Below are positions 42,766 to 53,448 of a stretch of 64,000 nucleotides of DNA, piece by piece (position 1 is the stretch's first letter; each line of letters opens with the position of its first letter). The notes under the pieces were generated by a model, which searched no databases, had not been told where the DNA came from, and worked only from the letters and a program-made list of their open reading frames with translations. The translations under genes and the position numbers were made by a program. This DNA comes from Paracamarosporium sp. OC-R06-R3 (taxonomy: Eukaryota > Ascomycota > Dothideomycetes > Pleosporales > Didymosphaeriaceae): NCBI GenBank assembly GCA_019828545.1, contig JACVRA010000161.1:372001-436000 (forward strand). The letters are read 5' to 3'.

Positions 42766-45141
42766 ATGAACACTTCGTATACGAACGACGCCCGACCGGT
42801 TGATCCCACTTTGCCCGTCACACAGCATGGAGCGACACAGGATCGACCAGCAAAGAAACAACGATTGTCGCTGGCCTGCAATGAGTGTCGCAAGAGGAAA
42901 GTTAAATGTGATTCTGAGATGCCCAAATGCCGCAACTGTCGTATACGAGGAAACGTCTGCGAAACCACCGATCCCAAACATCCTGAGCTTGTTGTGGTGC
43001 GCAAATACAGCGTAGTCGAGGGTGACTTTCGAGAGCACAGCTATGGCAATGATTCGGATTTCACGCCTGCACCCATGGGACAATATGAGCGGAGCAACGA
43101 CACAGCTGTAGCAAGAGAACAATGTACCTCATGGGTTACACGATCGTATGAGGCGCATAAGAATTTGAATACAGTATCTTCAGCACAGACGGCAGAGGCG
43201 TCCACTCCTTCCAGCAATAACATCCTCTCGCAGCAGCATCTGCATGGAGTCCATGAAAGCCCCGAGATAGCTCTCAATACTGATAACAATAGTAGGCAAA
43301 AGGTCATGGGCGGCAGCAGTCTTCAAAGCCTCAGCATGTTCTTAGACCTATACCTCCGACGAGCAGGACTTTCTGGGATCAGCTCGTGTTTTCGCCACGG
43401 GATGAGCTTTGTTGAAGAGTTCGTGCTACCGCTCTCGCTATCTTTACCTGATCTTCCCCCTGAATCTTTGATGAAGCGATACACGGATGCCTACGCTCGT
43501 TGCATTCACCCGTTGTACCCTATACTCGAGCTCGATCAACTATCTACCGAGATCGATCGAATACGTTCATATCAGGATGCGAACTGGAGCCCGTCAGGAG
43601 GATTTTCGGGTCTAAGGTAAGTAACTTTTTGGCTAAAGCCGAAGTTTGAATTAGTCTTGTAACTTCCGGACATGGTGCGCTCGAGTTATTTTACTGGATG
43701 TATTCATACTCAATTGTGAATGATTAATGTGCTAACGTTGAATGTGCAACGTAGAACATATCTCCAACCAACCGACACTCCAACCCTCGCCTGTATCTAC
43801 TGTGTCATTAGTCTGGGATCAGACGAAGCTGCCGGGGCGCTCACAGAAGCTGGTGAAAACTATCTTATGGCTGCATACGGATTATACGCACATCTCATCG
43901 GGCTTCCACACCTTGGCAGCATACAGGCTCTTGTTCTTCTCACTCTAGCTCTACAAGCAAGAGGAAAAGAAGGACAAAGCTTCCAGATACTTGGATCAGC
44001 TATAAGGATATCCCATAGTATCGGACTTCACCGCCATATTTCGACCTATACTAAAGCCGATAACTTGTCAAATCAACTCAAGCTTGAGCTCCATGCTCGC
44101 GTATGGTGGACTTGTTACGCGCTCGAAAGACTCTTTGAGCTCGAAACAACGCGTTCAACATCGATACCACACGGTGAGCACGATCTGTTCTTGCCGAACC
44201 AAACACTCTCCGTCGCGTCTCAGAACGAGCTCAAGTATTTTGTATATTGGGTGTCCTTGACAACGATATTTGAGCGTATCAGCGAGCTTCTTTATAGGCG
44301 CAAGCGAGGTCCAGAGGATAGCCTTCAGCTATTCCAAAATATTGGCATCCTTGACCAAGCACTGCGCGATTGGAAGAACTCTCTCCCAGAGGATATCCGA
44401 CCGGATGGCGACTTCTACTGTGATGACAAGGATCGTCCGTTTGCTACATTCCTTGCTCTACATTACCACCAAGCGCTCATTACACTCCATCGTGCCTCTC
44501 TTGTCCTTCCACAAAACCAGTTCCTGGAAGAGCTCCAAATGCACGAGTCAGAACTACCATTCCATAGACGACTTCGCAACGGCGCCTCATTATGCTCCGC
44601 GTCTGCCTGTGCCACGATTAAACTCAACGCCAGTATGCACGGCAGGCTTCAAACACCCTTACATACGCTGACGCAGATACTGCACGGCTGTGTAGTGCTC
44701 GCACTTAGTGTTCTGGGGCATCCGCAATCACGCACCGTAAGGTCCGACCTAGAACTCCTCGTCACCGGCACGCAACTTGCGGAAAGCGAGTATCGCAGGA
44801 TCGGCCAGCACCCAAAGTTCATCGAAGCTTGTTCAATACTACGTACCTCGCTGAGTACGTACGTGGACCAGTATGAGCAGGCTCGCGTTACGAGCGGTCC
44901 CTCCCAACGGTCAAGACAACACAGTCTGGCAACGAGCGCTTCCATGTCCGAGCCTGTCGCAACGAACCTCCCTGGGTCCATGGATCAACGTACCGTATCA
45001 AACAATAATGGTACAGATAACGTTGATCTAGATGTCTCGGGCCTATTTGATGGAGTGACGTTTGAGGATTTGTGGACTATGGGCGCCGATGCTGTGCTTG
45101 GTAACGATACTAGTCCTGGTACTCAATTTCCTTTCGTATGA
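42766..45141 (+). CDS. Zn2Cys6 regulator with fungal-specific transcription factor domain, two exons, 745 aa
   Basis: Exon 1 (42766-43616) and exon 2 (43755-45141) join in phase 2 through a 138-nt intron, giving GLRTYLQPTDTP across the junction. The zinc cluster is LACNECRKRKVKCD followed by PKCRNCRIRGNVC at about residues 38-66, with canonical spacing. The middle homology domain (fungal_trans, PF04082) is recognisable from YTDAYARCIHPLYPILE through GSAIRISHSIGLHRH and ARVWWTCYALERLFE. The acidic C-terminus (DVSGLFDGVTFEDLWTMGAD) looks like an activation domain. The start was chosen over an upstream in-frame TTG because this is the first ATG. It sits at the right end of the MFS/monooxygenase/dioxygenase set and is the obvious candidate for its pathway regulator. 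Confidence 0.92.
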
Positions 45142-45786
45142 TCTGATGCTGGGAGTAGAATTGGCCTCTTGATCACGGTTGCTGGTCGATCGGAATATCT
45201 AGTATTCTTCACATATGGATGACGCTTGCTAAGGTTGTTAGGTAGTTGGTGATGTGCATGATCATGCACCTTAGGATAACCTAATTTATATTGAGTTCCT
45301 AAAACCTGCAAGGGTTAATTCTAACTGGTGTTAGACAATCCAAGTTATACCTTCGGACCCTCCATGGGTCGTGGGTCCCGGTCTGACCCGCAGCGATGAC
45401 GGTCGTTTTAGGAGATCCCTTATTGGCGTGGTTTATGACGTATAAGAGCGCGAGGCCAGTGGCAGAATGATGAAGAAAGGCTTCTTTATGTCGACGATGA
45501 GGAGCGCCCTACTTATGAGTCTGAAGGATCTTGGCGTGCGGGTTTTGCTTTTTACCCACGGAAGAAGGTGCTGCAGGAATACGAGCGCTGCCAAGCCCCC
45601 TCAACCAATCACCACCTCTAGCTGGCTTACTAGACAGTTAGCATGTAGTAGCTGCATGTAGGATTAAGATGTGACACTTCAAGACGCTAAGTTTGTGAGC
45701 TATATTATCGCTCGTTCCGCTGTCATGCCTCGAAAACTGCTCACAAAGGCTACCTCTACTTCAAGCAATTAATCTACAATAGAACA
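45142..45786. other. Intergenic stretch, no gene seen
   Basis: About 645 bases. A G+C-rich patch at 45355-45410 contains gggtcccggtctgaccc. A 64-residue frame at 45467 has no motif. No gene is supported. Confidence 0.4.
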
Positions 45787-47157
45787 ATGTACGACCCACT
45801 GTATGAAGCTCCACCCCCATACAATTATCGAGGCCTATTTGAACCTCAGGAGAGGAACAATATGTACGGTTCATCAATCGCTCTTCCATTTACATGCGAA
45901 CGACGACTCGCTGTTGGACTTGGAGACAATGAGCACAACATTTCGTATACGTTCCGCGAACGCTGGAGTGGGCACAGGCAGTATGAATATGAGTTTTACA
46001 CAACATCGAACTCAAACCCGCGGACGAAGATTCAAGATACTCTAACAATCTCCTCAGATAAGCCATTGGATCAGCAATTACTAAGAATCCGCAATCGCTT
46101 CTTATATCAGGTCGCACGCTCTGCCTGGTTCATCTTCCGGGAATCATTCGCTGAGGAGGACGCAAGAGTAAGAATTGCTGAAGTGGTTCGCGGGGCGCAT
46201 CATATGTGTATAATATGCGCAAAGGATCTTCGAACGGAAGACCTACTATATCGGTCAACAACTTGTGGACCGGTGTGCAGTATACGCCTAAGACGCTCGG
46301 CCCTTGAAGTTCGAGCACCTGAATTGAAGGGACTCGACTTGCTCAACGAAGATCACTTCGAAGTGGCTTTCACTATCTATGCCGCATTTGCTGCAGTCAT
46401 TTCCGGTAACCTACAACCACCGGCTCCATTGACAGTGAACGGCATTGGTTACGCGTTTGACCTCTGCGCAAAGTTCCTTCGTACACACTCCAATCTGGCA
46501 ATAGCGCGGCGGTCTATTACGACGCCGGTGGCCACGATGGGCAAAGCGGCGGAGTACTTAAAGAGCAACCCTACGACAGAAAGGCTTATTGCTTGGAGCT
46601 CCACCCATCATCGTGGGTGCGTGATCCAGACTTCTGCACTCAACCTAGGAAACGGTGCAGCTTTTTTATTGTACAATGCCAACCCCACACTGGAACTTGC
46701 TCATGCAGAAAATTGGTTAAAAGCCCATAAACGTTCTTCGCTTGTTTTCCACGGCACCACCATCGATCGCTTGTACCCAATCATGTGCGATGGCCTTAGA
46801 TTCGATGCCAGACTTGAGCAGAATGCAAGAAGGTACGGCCATGGGGTCTATGTGACCAACGACAGCGACGTGGCCATAAGCTATGCCCGCGATACATTCA
46901 AGATCCCTGCTCTAAACAATATTCAACTTCCTGCGGGAGTTTGTGTCTTGTTAGTATGCGAGCTTCTCCAACCAGAGACTTTCTTTAAGGCACAATGGCA
47001 ACCTAGCAGTCCTTGGAAGCGCCCCAGCAACATCTATGTTGTTGATAAACCCGATGTTTTAATCCTTCGTGGGATTATATTGGGAAAGCCGGGGGAAGAC
47101 GTGCCAACGTTTGATATCGAAGCGATACAAAGAGCGCTCTGGCAATTCAGACCATAG
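45787..47157 (+). CDS. PARP-like ADP-ribosyltransferase domain protein, 456 aa
   Basis: An intronless frame. The C-terminal ~150 residues resemble the PARP catalytic fold: SLVFHGTTIDRLYPIMCDGLRF with His322-Gly323-Thr324 as the nicotinamide/ribose-binding strand, then RRYGHGVYVTNDSDVAISYA with Tyr355 as the second catalytic position. The third position of the H-Y-E triad reads LRGIIL near the C-terminus and has no obvious Glu, which is the pattern of mono-ADP-ribosyltransferases of the PARP6/8/16 type. Upstream, CIIC...TTCGPVC at about 141-164 could bind zinc. The N-terminal ~130 residues are not recognised. Such fungal proteins modify proteins or nucleic acids with ADP-ribose; the target here is unknown. 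It is not the DNA-damage PARP1-like protein, since zinc fingers, BRCT and WGR are lacking. Confidence 0.75.
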   Translation: MYDPLYEAPPPYNYRGLFEPQERNNMYGSSIALPFTCERRLAVGLGDNEHNISYTFRERWSGHRQYEYEFYTTSNSNPRTKIQDTLTISSDKPLDQQLLRIRNRFLYQVARSAWFIFRESFAEEDARVRIAEVVRGAHHMCIICAKDLRTEDLLYRSTTCGPVCSIRLRRSALEVRAPELKGLDLLNEDHFEVAFTIYAAFAAVISGNLQPPAPLTVNGIGYAFDLCAKFLRTHSNLAIARRSITTPVATMGKAAEYLKSNPTTERLIAWSSTHHRGCVIQTSALNLGNGAAFLLYNANPTLELAHAENWLKAHKRSSLVFHGTTIDRLYPIMCDGLRFDARLEQNARRYGHGVYVTNDSDVAISYARDTFKIPALNNIQLPAGVCVLLVCELLQPETFFKAQWQPSSPWKRPSNIYVVDKPDVLILRGIILGKPGEDVPTFDIEAIQRALWQFRP

Positions 47158-47259
47158 GTTCAGGGATATCTAGAGGCTGGGTTCGTCGTCTTATCCTATC
47201 CCTATGTTTCGCAATTTTTTATATTAGCCATATACTCCGTATTCTCCAGCTTGCGCATC

Positions 47260-48367
47260 TCACCTTACCGACCCCGTCTGCCCGACCTTCCCACTAACCC
47301 CAAACGGCCACCCAATCAACCCAACAGTAAACAAGCCCTCACGCACAATCTCCTCTGCCTTCGCAGACAACTCATCCACATCCCAATTCACCCACAACAT
47401 CCTCCCACCAAGAAACTTCTTCTCCTGCTTACCGCTCAGCCACACGAGGAAATGCGCTGGTAATTCCACTATCCTTCACGTCAGCCTATCATCTTCGTTA
47501 CACTATAGATTCCCACAGGAGTGACAATAAAGAGAGGTCAAGACATACCACTATCCAGGGGCAACTTCGAATCTAGCAACTCCGCCGCGCGCAGCATCTG
47601 CGTATCCACTACGCCAGGATGTACAGACGTGATAAACACGTCCGGATGCTCATGCGCAAGATACTCCACCAGCTTCGCCTGCGCGACCTTAGACGTCATG
47701 TACCCCGTTAACCCCGCGCCCACGGCCGCAGGAAGAATGCATCCCGCGGCGTTGACGGCGAGGAAGGAGGCGTTAGCGTTAGCTATTAGGAGGAACGTCT
47801 GCGCTGCTATAAAGACCGATTTCACGTTTGTCTGCGTAGGGGAGGGAGAGGTCAGTAGGTTTAGAACGTAGGGAAGATCAGTGCAAAGAGAACGGGCTCG
47901 GCAGGCGTACTTCATAGCTCGTCCAGAAGTCGCTTAAGGGGATGTTAAGCACAGGGTCCGGCGGAGAAAGATGTGCAGCGTTCAAAACGAGGACATCCCA
48001 GGGTCCGACTTCCTTTGCGATATTCTTCACAGCGGATTCGTCCGTGACAGAAGCCGCGAAGATGGTCGTTTAGGTGTTAGGATATGCGTTTTTGATTCCT
48101 GCTGAGGTTTCCTCGAGGGTTTCTAATCTACGGCCGACGAGCACGATGCGCTTTGCCCCTGCTTGGGCAAAGGCTAAGGCTGTGGCTCGCCCGATACCAC
48201 TTCTCTGCTTCGCGTCAGTGAACGTTTATGTATACATGAATTATATGTACCCCTCCAGTAACAATCACGGTTTTCCCTTCTTGACTGAGAATCGGATTCG
48301 TAGGATGTATAGCTGGGTACGTATCATTATGCCAAGTCGCGACAGGGGATTGGAACAGGGGCTCCAT
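47260..48367 (-). pseudogene. Short-chain dehydrogenase with in-frame TAA, four exons
   Basis: Exons 48367-48251, 48204-47911, 47831-47549 and 47468-47260 join with consistent phases through short GT-AG introns. They would encode a 300-residue SDR: TYPAIHPTNP, the cofactor loop TVIVTGGRSGIGRATA, VLVLNAAHLSP, and the active-site TGYMTSK (YxxxK). One codon in exon 2 (48070-48072, residue about 84) is TAA, between NAYPNT and TTIFAASVTDE, where homologs continue without gap. The rest is clean, so the lesion is recent or a base error. In the family the enzyme would be a cytosolic NAD(P)-dependent carbonyl or alcohol oxidoreductase. Confidence 0.72.
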
Positions 48368-49391
48368 TGGGTAAACGTTATAGAATCAACAAAGTCGATG
48401 AAGATTGAGAAGAAAGCTGCGCCCAAGTTAAATCCTCTCATCTCCACACATCTTCTGACATGGTTTGTAATTCTGACTATCTTGGTCGAGACGCTCTTGC
48501 GGGGATACACTCTTACTAGCGTAAACCCCGCAGTACCTCATCCAATGCCACGTGTGAGCGGTGCTCATCGTTGCACTATTCGGGAAGGAGTCGTATGTAA
48601 GCCTGTAATACTCGTGACTTCTTTAGGCGCACGCAGTGACCAAGCTTCTGTGTAGTATATTACCCAAGACGGACTTAACCGATGCGCCACGCTCATTCGC
48701 TTACTCGTTCGCCGTATCTTTAGCCCCCGGTTTAGGATATAGATGTACTGGCCACGAAAATGTTGGGAGTGGAGAGATTCATGTTTAGTTTGGATCGTTG
48801 ACGCCGAATAACGGAAGTATCTCTCATTCAGGTAGCAACCGCCATTCACTCGTTCGTTTGTTCACCCACTCGCTCATCCGCTCACCATGTAATCAATCTC
48901 GATCTCAACTCTCAGCACAATATACGCAAAATCTCTCCAACATTATGTTCATGCTAGTGATTTTTCAAGTTAAATATTCGCTATTAGTGCCGTCGGCTAC
49001 GATACGTGTTTTTTCTAAGTAAAGAAGCATTCCACCTCCCATTGCGACCCTATCACACGCCTAAGAAAATAGCACGGGCCCAGGTCCAGCATCATTTGGC
49101 GAACAATAAAAGCGCCTCATACTTTACTCCTCTCCTCTACAACAAGACCAAGAAAGCCATCTATAAAACCAACATAGCAAGGAAGGTCTAGATGTTCTCT
49201 CCCTACCATCTACCGAGAAAACACAGAGCATCGCACTCACAGCACAACACGTCAAGAATGCGTACCTTCGGAACTCCACGCTATCCCCCAGCCGTGTACC
49301 TCTCACTAGAACCACCCACCACACATCCCCTCTCCAAAATCCTCCTCATAACCCTCTCAACATCCTCCTTCTCCACCACCAACCTCTCATT
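48368..49391. other. Intergenic stretch, no gene seen
   Basis: About 1 kb. It contains several tcgttcgcc/ctcgctcatccgctc-like short repeats near 48690-48880 and a pyrimidine-rich stretch near 49300-49391. No gene is recognised. Confidence 0.4.
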
Positions 49392-49647
49392 CTAGCTCAA
49401 CCCCTCGCCCACAAAATCCGCCCCCAACCCCCTCTTCACACTACTAAGCAACGTTGGGCGCGGCGGGGAATGTCGCGGTGAGGTCTGCCGGGTTATAACG
49501 GTGATGAAGAGCGTGGGGTCGGCGGAGAGGACGTGGGGGCCGAGGTGGCCGGAGCCCTCTGTATATTTTGATTAGAGACGTAGATAATAGCGCCGCATAG
49601 TGTGTACTCACACCGATCAGTGCGATCCTACGGAGGGGCGCGGACAT
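49392..49647 (-). pseudogene. Truncated NmrA-like/isoflavone-reductase-like relic, two exons, 66 aa
   Basis: Exon 1 (49647-49614) and exon 2 (49558-49392) join through a 55-nt intron. The product starts APLRRIALIGEGSGHLGPHVL, matching the NAD(P)-binding N-terminus of NmrA-like proteins (family: IALIGASGNLGPHIL), and continues to FITVITR. The frame then departs from the family; the expected ATFP-type text appears in another frame of the same DNA (TATFPAAPNV), so a frameshift lies just after residue ~36. The remaining two thirds of the protein are missing. It is non-functional, or a new short protein at most. Confidence 0.5.
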
Positions 49648-50012
49648 GTTTGTACATGGGTGTGCGGGCTTGCTCGCGACGGGGTCAAGTTGCCTGGGAG
49701 AAGAAAGAGTTGAGGAGTGTGAGCTTAGACTTGGTGGAATAGGATAGCTTTGGTAGGTAGTATAAATGTCTCTGAAGAGTAGTCTTTGCACTGATATTAG
49801 GTAGGCGTCGGCGGCATAATACGTTGTGCTGGCTTGGCTGGTGGCGCGGGTTTGAAGCGTAGTCCCAGTCGTACGAGATATAGACTTGATGACTGAATTG
49901 TTTTGAGTGGGAAATGCGCAGTATAGCATCATATCGTTTTTTGAATGGAATTAGCTAGATCGGTATGTACATCGCTTCATATCCTCGTATAAACATTCGT
50001 CTCGCGTCCCGC
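49648..50012. other. Intergenic stretch, no gene seen
   Basis: About 365 bases upstream of the NmrA-like relic and downstream of the ceramidase gene. Nothing recognised. Confidence 0.4.
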
Positions 50013-52336
50013 TCATGTCAATTTGAACACGCCACTCGTCCCATTAAATGCAGTGATCTTGCCGCCCACAGCCTTCGAATCGCCGTAGTACTTAATACGG
50101 TACAGCCCCGCAGCTGGACTTGTAATGGACGTGTCCCAGCTGATAGTGACATTGCTCGTCCCCGTGAGCCCATTCACCCTCTTCCACTCGTACAACAGCT
50201 CCCAGTCCTTGTCGTTGCGAATCTGTGACCATGTTCCATCACTGCCCTGCTTCTCGATTGCGGTGAAGGTGCCCTCAAGGCGGAGATTGTTGCGGGGATT
50301 TGCGCCCTGGAACACAGCGGAGACGCGCGAGCCACGCGTGTAAGTAGCGGATACGTCGGTGAGAACTTTACCGAAGGAGCTGCCAATACCTGCACCGTCG
50401 TAAACGACGCCGGTGATGAGCGAGATGCTCTTTTCGCGGTTGTCTGGGGGAGAGGGGCCAGCTGGGGAACTGCTGGTTGCGCTGTCGGACAAGTAGGGAA
50501 GGTAGGTCAGGGTGGCGTTGATGTAGGCGTTCAGGGTGTGAGGTCCATGCAGGGTAGATGCACCCTCGTAACGCTGGATACTGTATTCCTCCTCGGTTGT
50601 GATGTAGTGTGAGTATGTATTAGCGGGTCCGCCCAAGACAACAATGGGTGGAGTAGAGGACGAGACGATGCTGGAGGAGACAGCTTTGTTATAGACTGCC
50701 TCCCTCCAACGGCGACCGGACATGGTGGTTGCCTCGCCGGGCGAAACGATGATGATGAATTGACCAACACGGAGGACCTGGATATCGACGATGTTGGGGG
50801 ACCAGTCGTAGGGATTCTTTGCCTCGCCGACGTTTAACAGAATGGGCTTCGGTTGCTGACATTTGATCTGCGCAGCACCAGGAGGAGCAATGAGGCTGCC
50901 CACAACATTCCAGAAAGGGTTGTTAGGAGCTCCGGGATCGTTTTGAACAAAGTCGAATGCACCGGGGCCGTCCGAAGTACCAGCCGCAAAAGAGTTACCC
51001 ATTGCCGCAGGGCACGTCTTCACAGTCGTCCCATTCGGATGCTGGAACGTGTAATTGGAGAAATCGACAAAGCTGTGGAACGAGCGGACGCTGCCGGTGA
51101 TTGAAGTAAAGCTGTTCGAGTTGTAGATGCCCTTGGCTCCATCGGCCTGTCGCTTTCCAATCTCGTAGCACGACTTGACGCCACCATCATTCAGCCCGTA
51201 AAACGGCCCTCTGCCGTGGCAATCTTGGCTCTTGCCACCACACGTGCTATCTTCAAGCTTGCACTCCTGATTCGAGCCATCCTCGCACCACGCACCCTCC
51301 ACGTTGGGCGTAGTGTCACCAACGTTCGCCTGTGAGAAGCCCGCGACGAAGCCATCGGCGGCATTGGCTGACGCTGCATTCGCAGCAATGTCTTGCTCGA
51401 ACAGGTAAGCAGCGACACCCTTGTTGTCTGCGGCAACAACGGTCTGGTTTCCCAGCAAGCTGGTGCCGTGTGTGGCGAACCAGTTCAGAATGCCAATGTT
51501 CTTGCCATCGCTCGCTCTCGTGAACTTTAGCAAGGTCATGGTCTTGTCAACGTTGTCAGTGTACCGGGCCCTCTCGGATTCCGGATTCGCCAGGTAGGCA
51601 TATAGGCTTCGGTTGATATTGGCACCGGTGACCTTTGCGCTGCCGGAGCTGATGGTGCCCAGAGCCAAGCTCTCATGCGCCCGCTTGATAGACAGCACTG
51701 CGCCGTCGACGATGGCCTGGTAACTTTGCTTGTCAAAGCCCAAGCTGGTGATCTGCGGAAGCAGGTAGTTGAGCCACGCGCCGGGCCCGGAATGACTGTG
51801 CGTGCCTGTTACGGCGACGTTCTTCTGCGAGTACACGGAATAGGCGGAGCCCAATTGCTGGAGGCCCTCCAAGATGCCATTACGGATTGCAGTGTCTCCG
51901 GACTGTGTGTCCAGAACCATGTAGATGAAACGGTCACTGGGGTTGCTTGGGTTGCCTACAATGAAGGCACGCGAGTACAAACGTTGGCGGAGACCAGTGC
52001 CGACTTGCGACGTGTTTGCATAGCCCATCAAGTTGAGCTCGACGACCGGACTGAGGCACCATCCATCAGTGCAGTCCCTGACATGTGCTACCGGTCTACT
52101 TACCCGGTGATGTCGGCCTTCCCCACGCCAACGAGGTACTGCGACGGGTCGTCTGCGGCATCCTCAGCCTGCTTGGGGCGGAAGAGCTGGGTGTGCTCGT
52201 AGGCCTTGTAGTCCTGGTCAAGGCGGCCATGCCAGAAGTCGACATGGGGGAAGCCCAGCGAGGCGACCAGCTGGCTGACAATCAGGGCGGCGAGGAGGGA
52301 GGCGCCGAGGGCGACGGCGATGTGTGAGCGAGCCAT
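50013..52336 (-). CDS. Neutral/alkaline ceramidase, two exons, 756 aa
   Basis: Exon 1 (52336-52104) encodes an N-terminal hydrophobic signal or anchor (about residues 5-30) and runs to VGVGKADITG. A 53-nt GTAAGT...CAG intron in phase 2 joins it to exon 2 (52050-50013), giving ITGPVVELNLMGYA. The zinc site GTHSHSGPGAWL has His162 and His164, the catalytic Ser is in NINRSLYAYLANP (about Ser226), NWFATHGTSL follows, and the C-terminal immunoglobulin-like domain ends with the family's SWDTS segment and YGDSKA. The enzyme hydrolyses ceramide to sphingosine and fatty acid in the secretory pathway or outside the cell. The catalytic loop reads RSL where RSP is usual. It is divergent from the SPF27 gene, with a 325-base shared upstream region. 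Confidence 0.95.
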
Positions 52337-52661
52337 GCGTCCAGGCCGCGGTGGGAGACGGTGGAGACGGACGGACGCGCAACCATGGGCGGCGGGTCAA
52401 TTTGTATGCTGGGGCGTCGTCGCGGGCAGGCACAGCAGGCACGGCACGGTATAGGAAGGTGCGGCCGTTGTGAGTATTGGCCGGCGGCAGGTACGCCCCA
52501 GCCTGTACAGCACCCATGGCGTTGACAGGCGCATGACGGCGCCCAGGCGTCGCTAAGCAAGCGCATCGATCACCCGCGGCCAGTTATCGACAAGCTCCCG
52601 CAGCCGCCAACTTCTCTCGCGACCGCTGCAATCTCCTCCACGCGCCTCGTCTCCTGTCAAC
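52337..52661. promoter_or_regulatory. Divergent promoter of ceramidase and SPF27 genes
   Basis: 325 bases between the two divergent start codons, G+C-rich, holding both promoters. No individual site could be assigned. Confidence 0.4.
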
Positions 52662-53448
52662 ATGCCGCTAATCCATGAATCCTATGACTCTCTCCCCTGT
52701 ACGTCTTAATCTATCGCGCCCGCCAATGCAGCCCCAGCCTGCCTGACCATGGCAATGTCCGGCTGGCATGTGCGCGCAACCCGCATGTGCCTGTTTTCAC
52801 CCATGCTAATGCCCTGCAGACGTGGATGCGCCGCCTGACGAGGCCGCTCTGCACGCCGCCATAGGCCTCATCGCCGCCGATATCAAGGGCGCCGGCGTGG
52901 ACACGACTCAACTGCACCCTGCCCTCATCCCAGCCGCCGCCTACACGCCCACCTTCTCCGCCGCCGTCGAGCAGGAACATGCGCGGCTGCAGGCCGACGC
53001 GACCTCCAAGCTCTCCGCCGTCGACCTCGCGCGATACGAGGACCTCGAAGCGCCGCCGAATACGAGCCCCACGAGCGACGAGGACAAGCCTGAGGTGCTG
53101 GCACAGTGGACCGCTGCGCTGAAGAAGGCCTACACCAGCTCCGAATACGTGAACGCACGACTGACAGAACTTGGCCTCCTCGAAAAATTCGGCAAGAACG
53201 CCTGGCTGATCGGAAACTCACAGCAGGAAGACATCCTGAAGAGCATCGAAGCGGAGCTGGCAGACGTGCGCAAGCAGCAAGAGGAGGCAGAGGCGCTGCG
53301 GCGACAGCAGCAAGAGAGCGTGCACGGCGAGATCAAGACGCTCGAGGAGACGTGGAAGCGGGGCGTTGGCCGCGTGCTGGAGACCGAAGTCGCTGCCGAA
53401 GGCCTGAAGCAGCAGATTCTGGAGAAGAGACGCGCGGGTGCCGTGTGA
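52662..53448 (+). CDS. cwf7: Pre-mRNA-splicing factor SPF27/BCAS2 (Prp19 complex subunit), two exons, 221 aa
   Basis: A 37-base first exon (52662-52698, MPLIHESYDSLP) joins in phase 1, through a 121-nt GTACGT...CAG intron with a CTAAT-like branch, to exon 2 (52820-53448). The spliced start LIHESYDSLPYVDAPPDEAA is the family N-terminus, and the length (221 aa) matches human BCAS2 (225 aa). The middle has YTSSEYVNARLTELGLLEKFG and NAWLIGNSQQEDILKSIEAE, followed by a long coiled coil of Glu/Gln/Arg (about 160-215). SPF27 is a core subunit of the Prp19/NTC complex, which acts in spliceosome activation in the nucleus. The symbol follows the fission yeast ortholog. A first exon this short is not visible as an open frame. 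Confidence 0.92.

Noticed and set aside
45467..45661. 64-aa frame starting MMKKGFF
   Set aside because: It looks at first like a signal peptide, but the text soon loses any structure and there is no intron that improves it.
51675..52202. 175-aa open frame on the plus strand
   Set aside because: It is antisense to the ceramidase, including its zinc site region.
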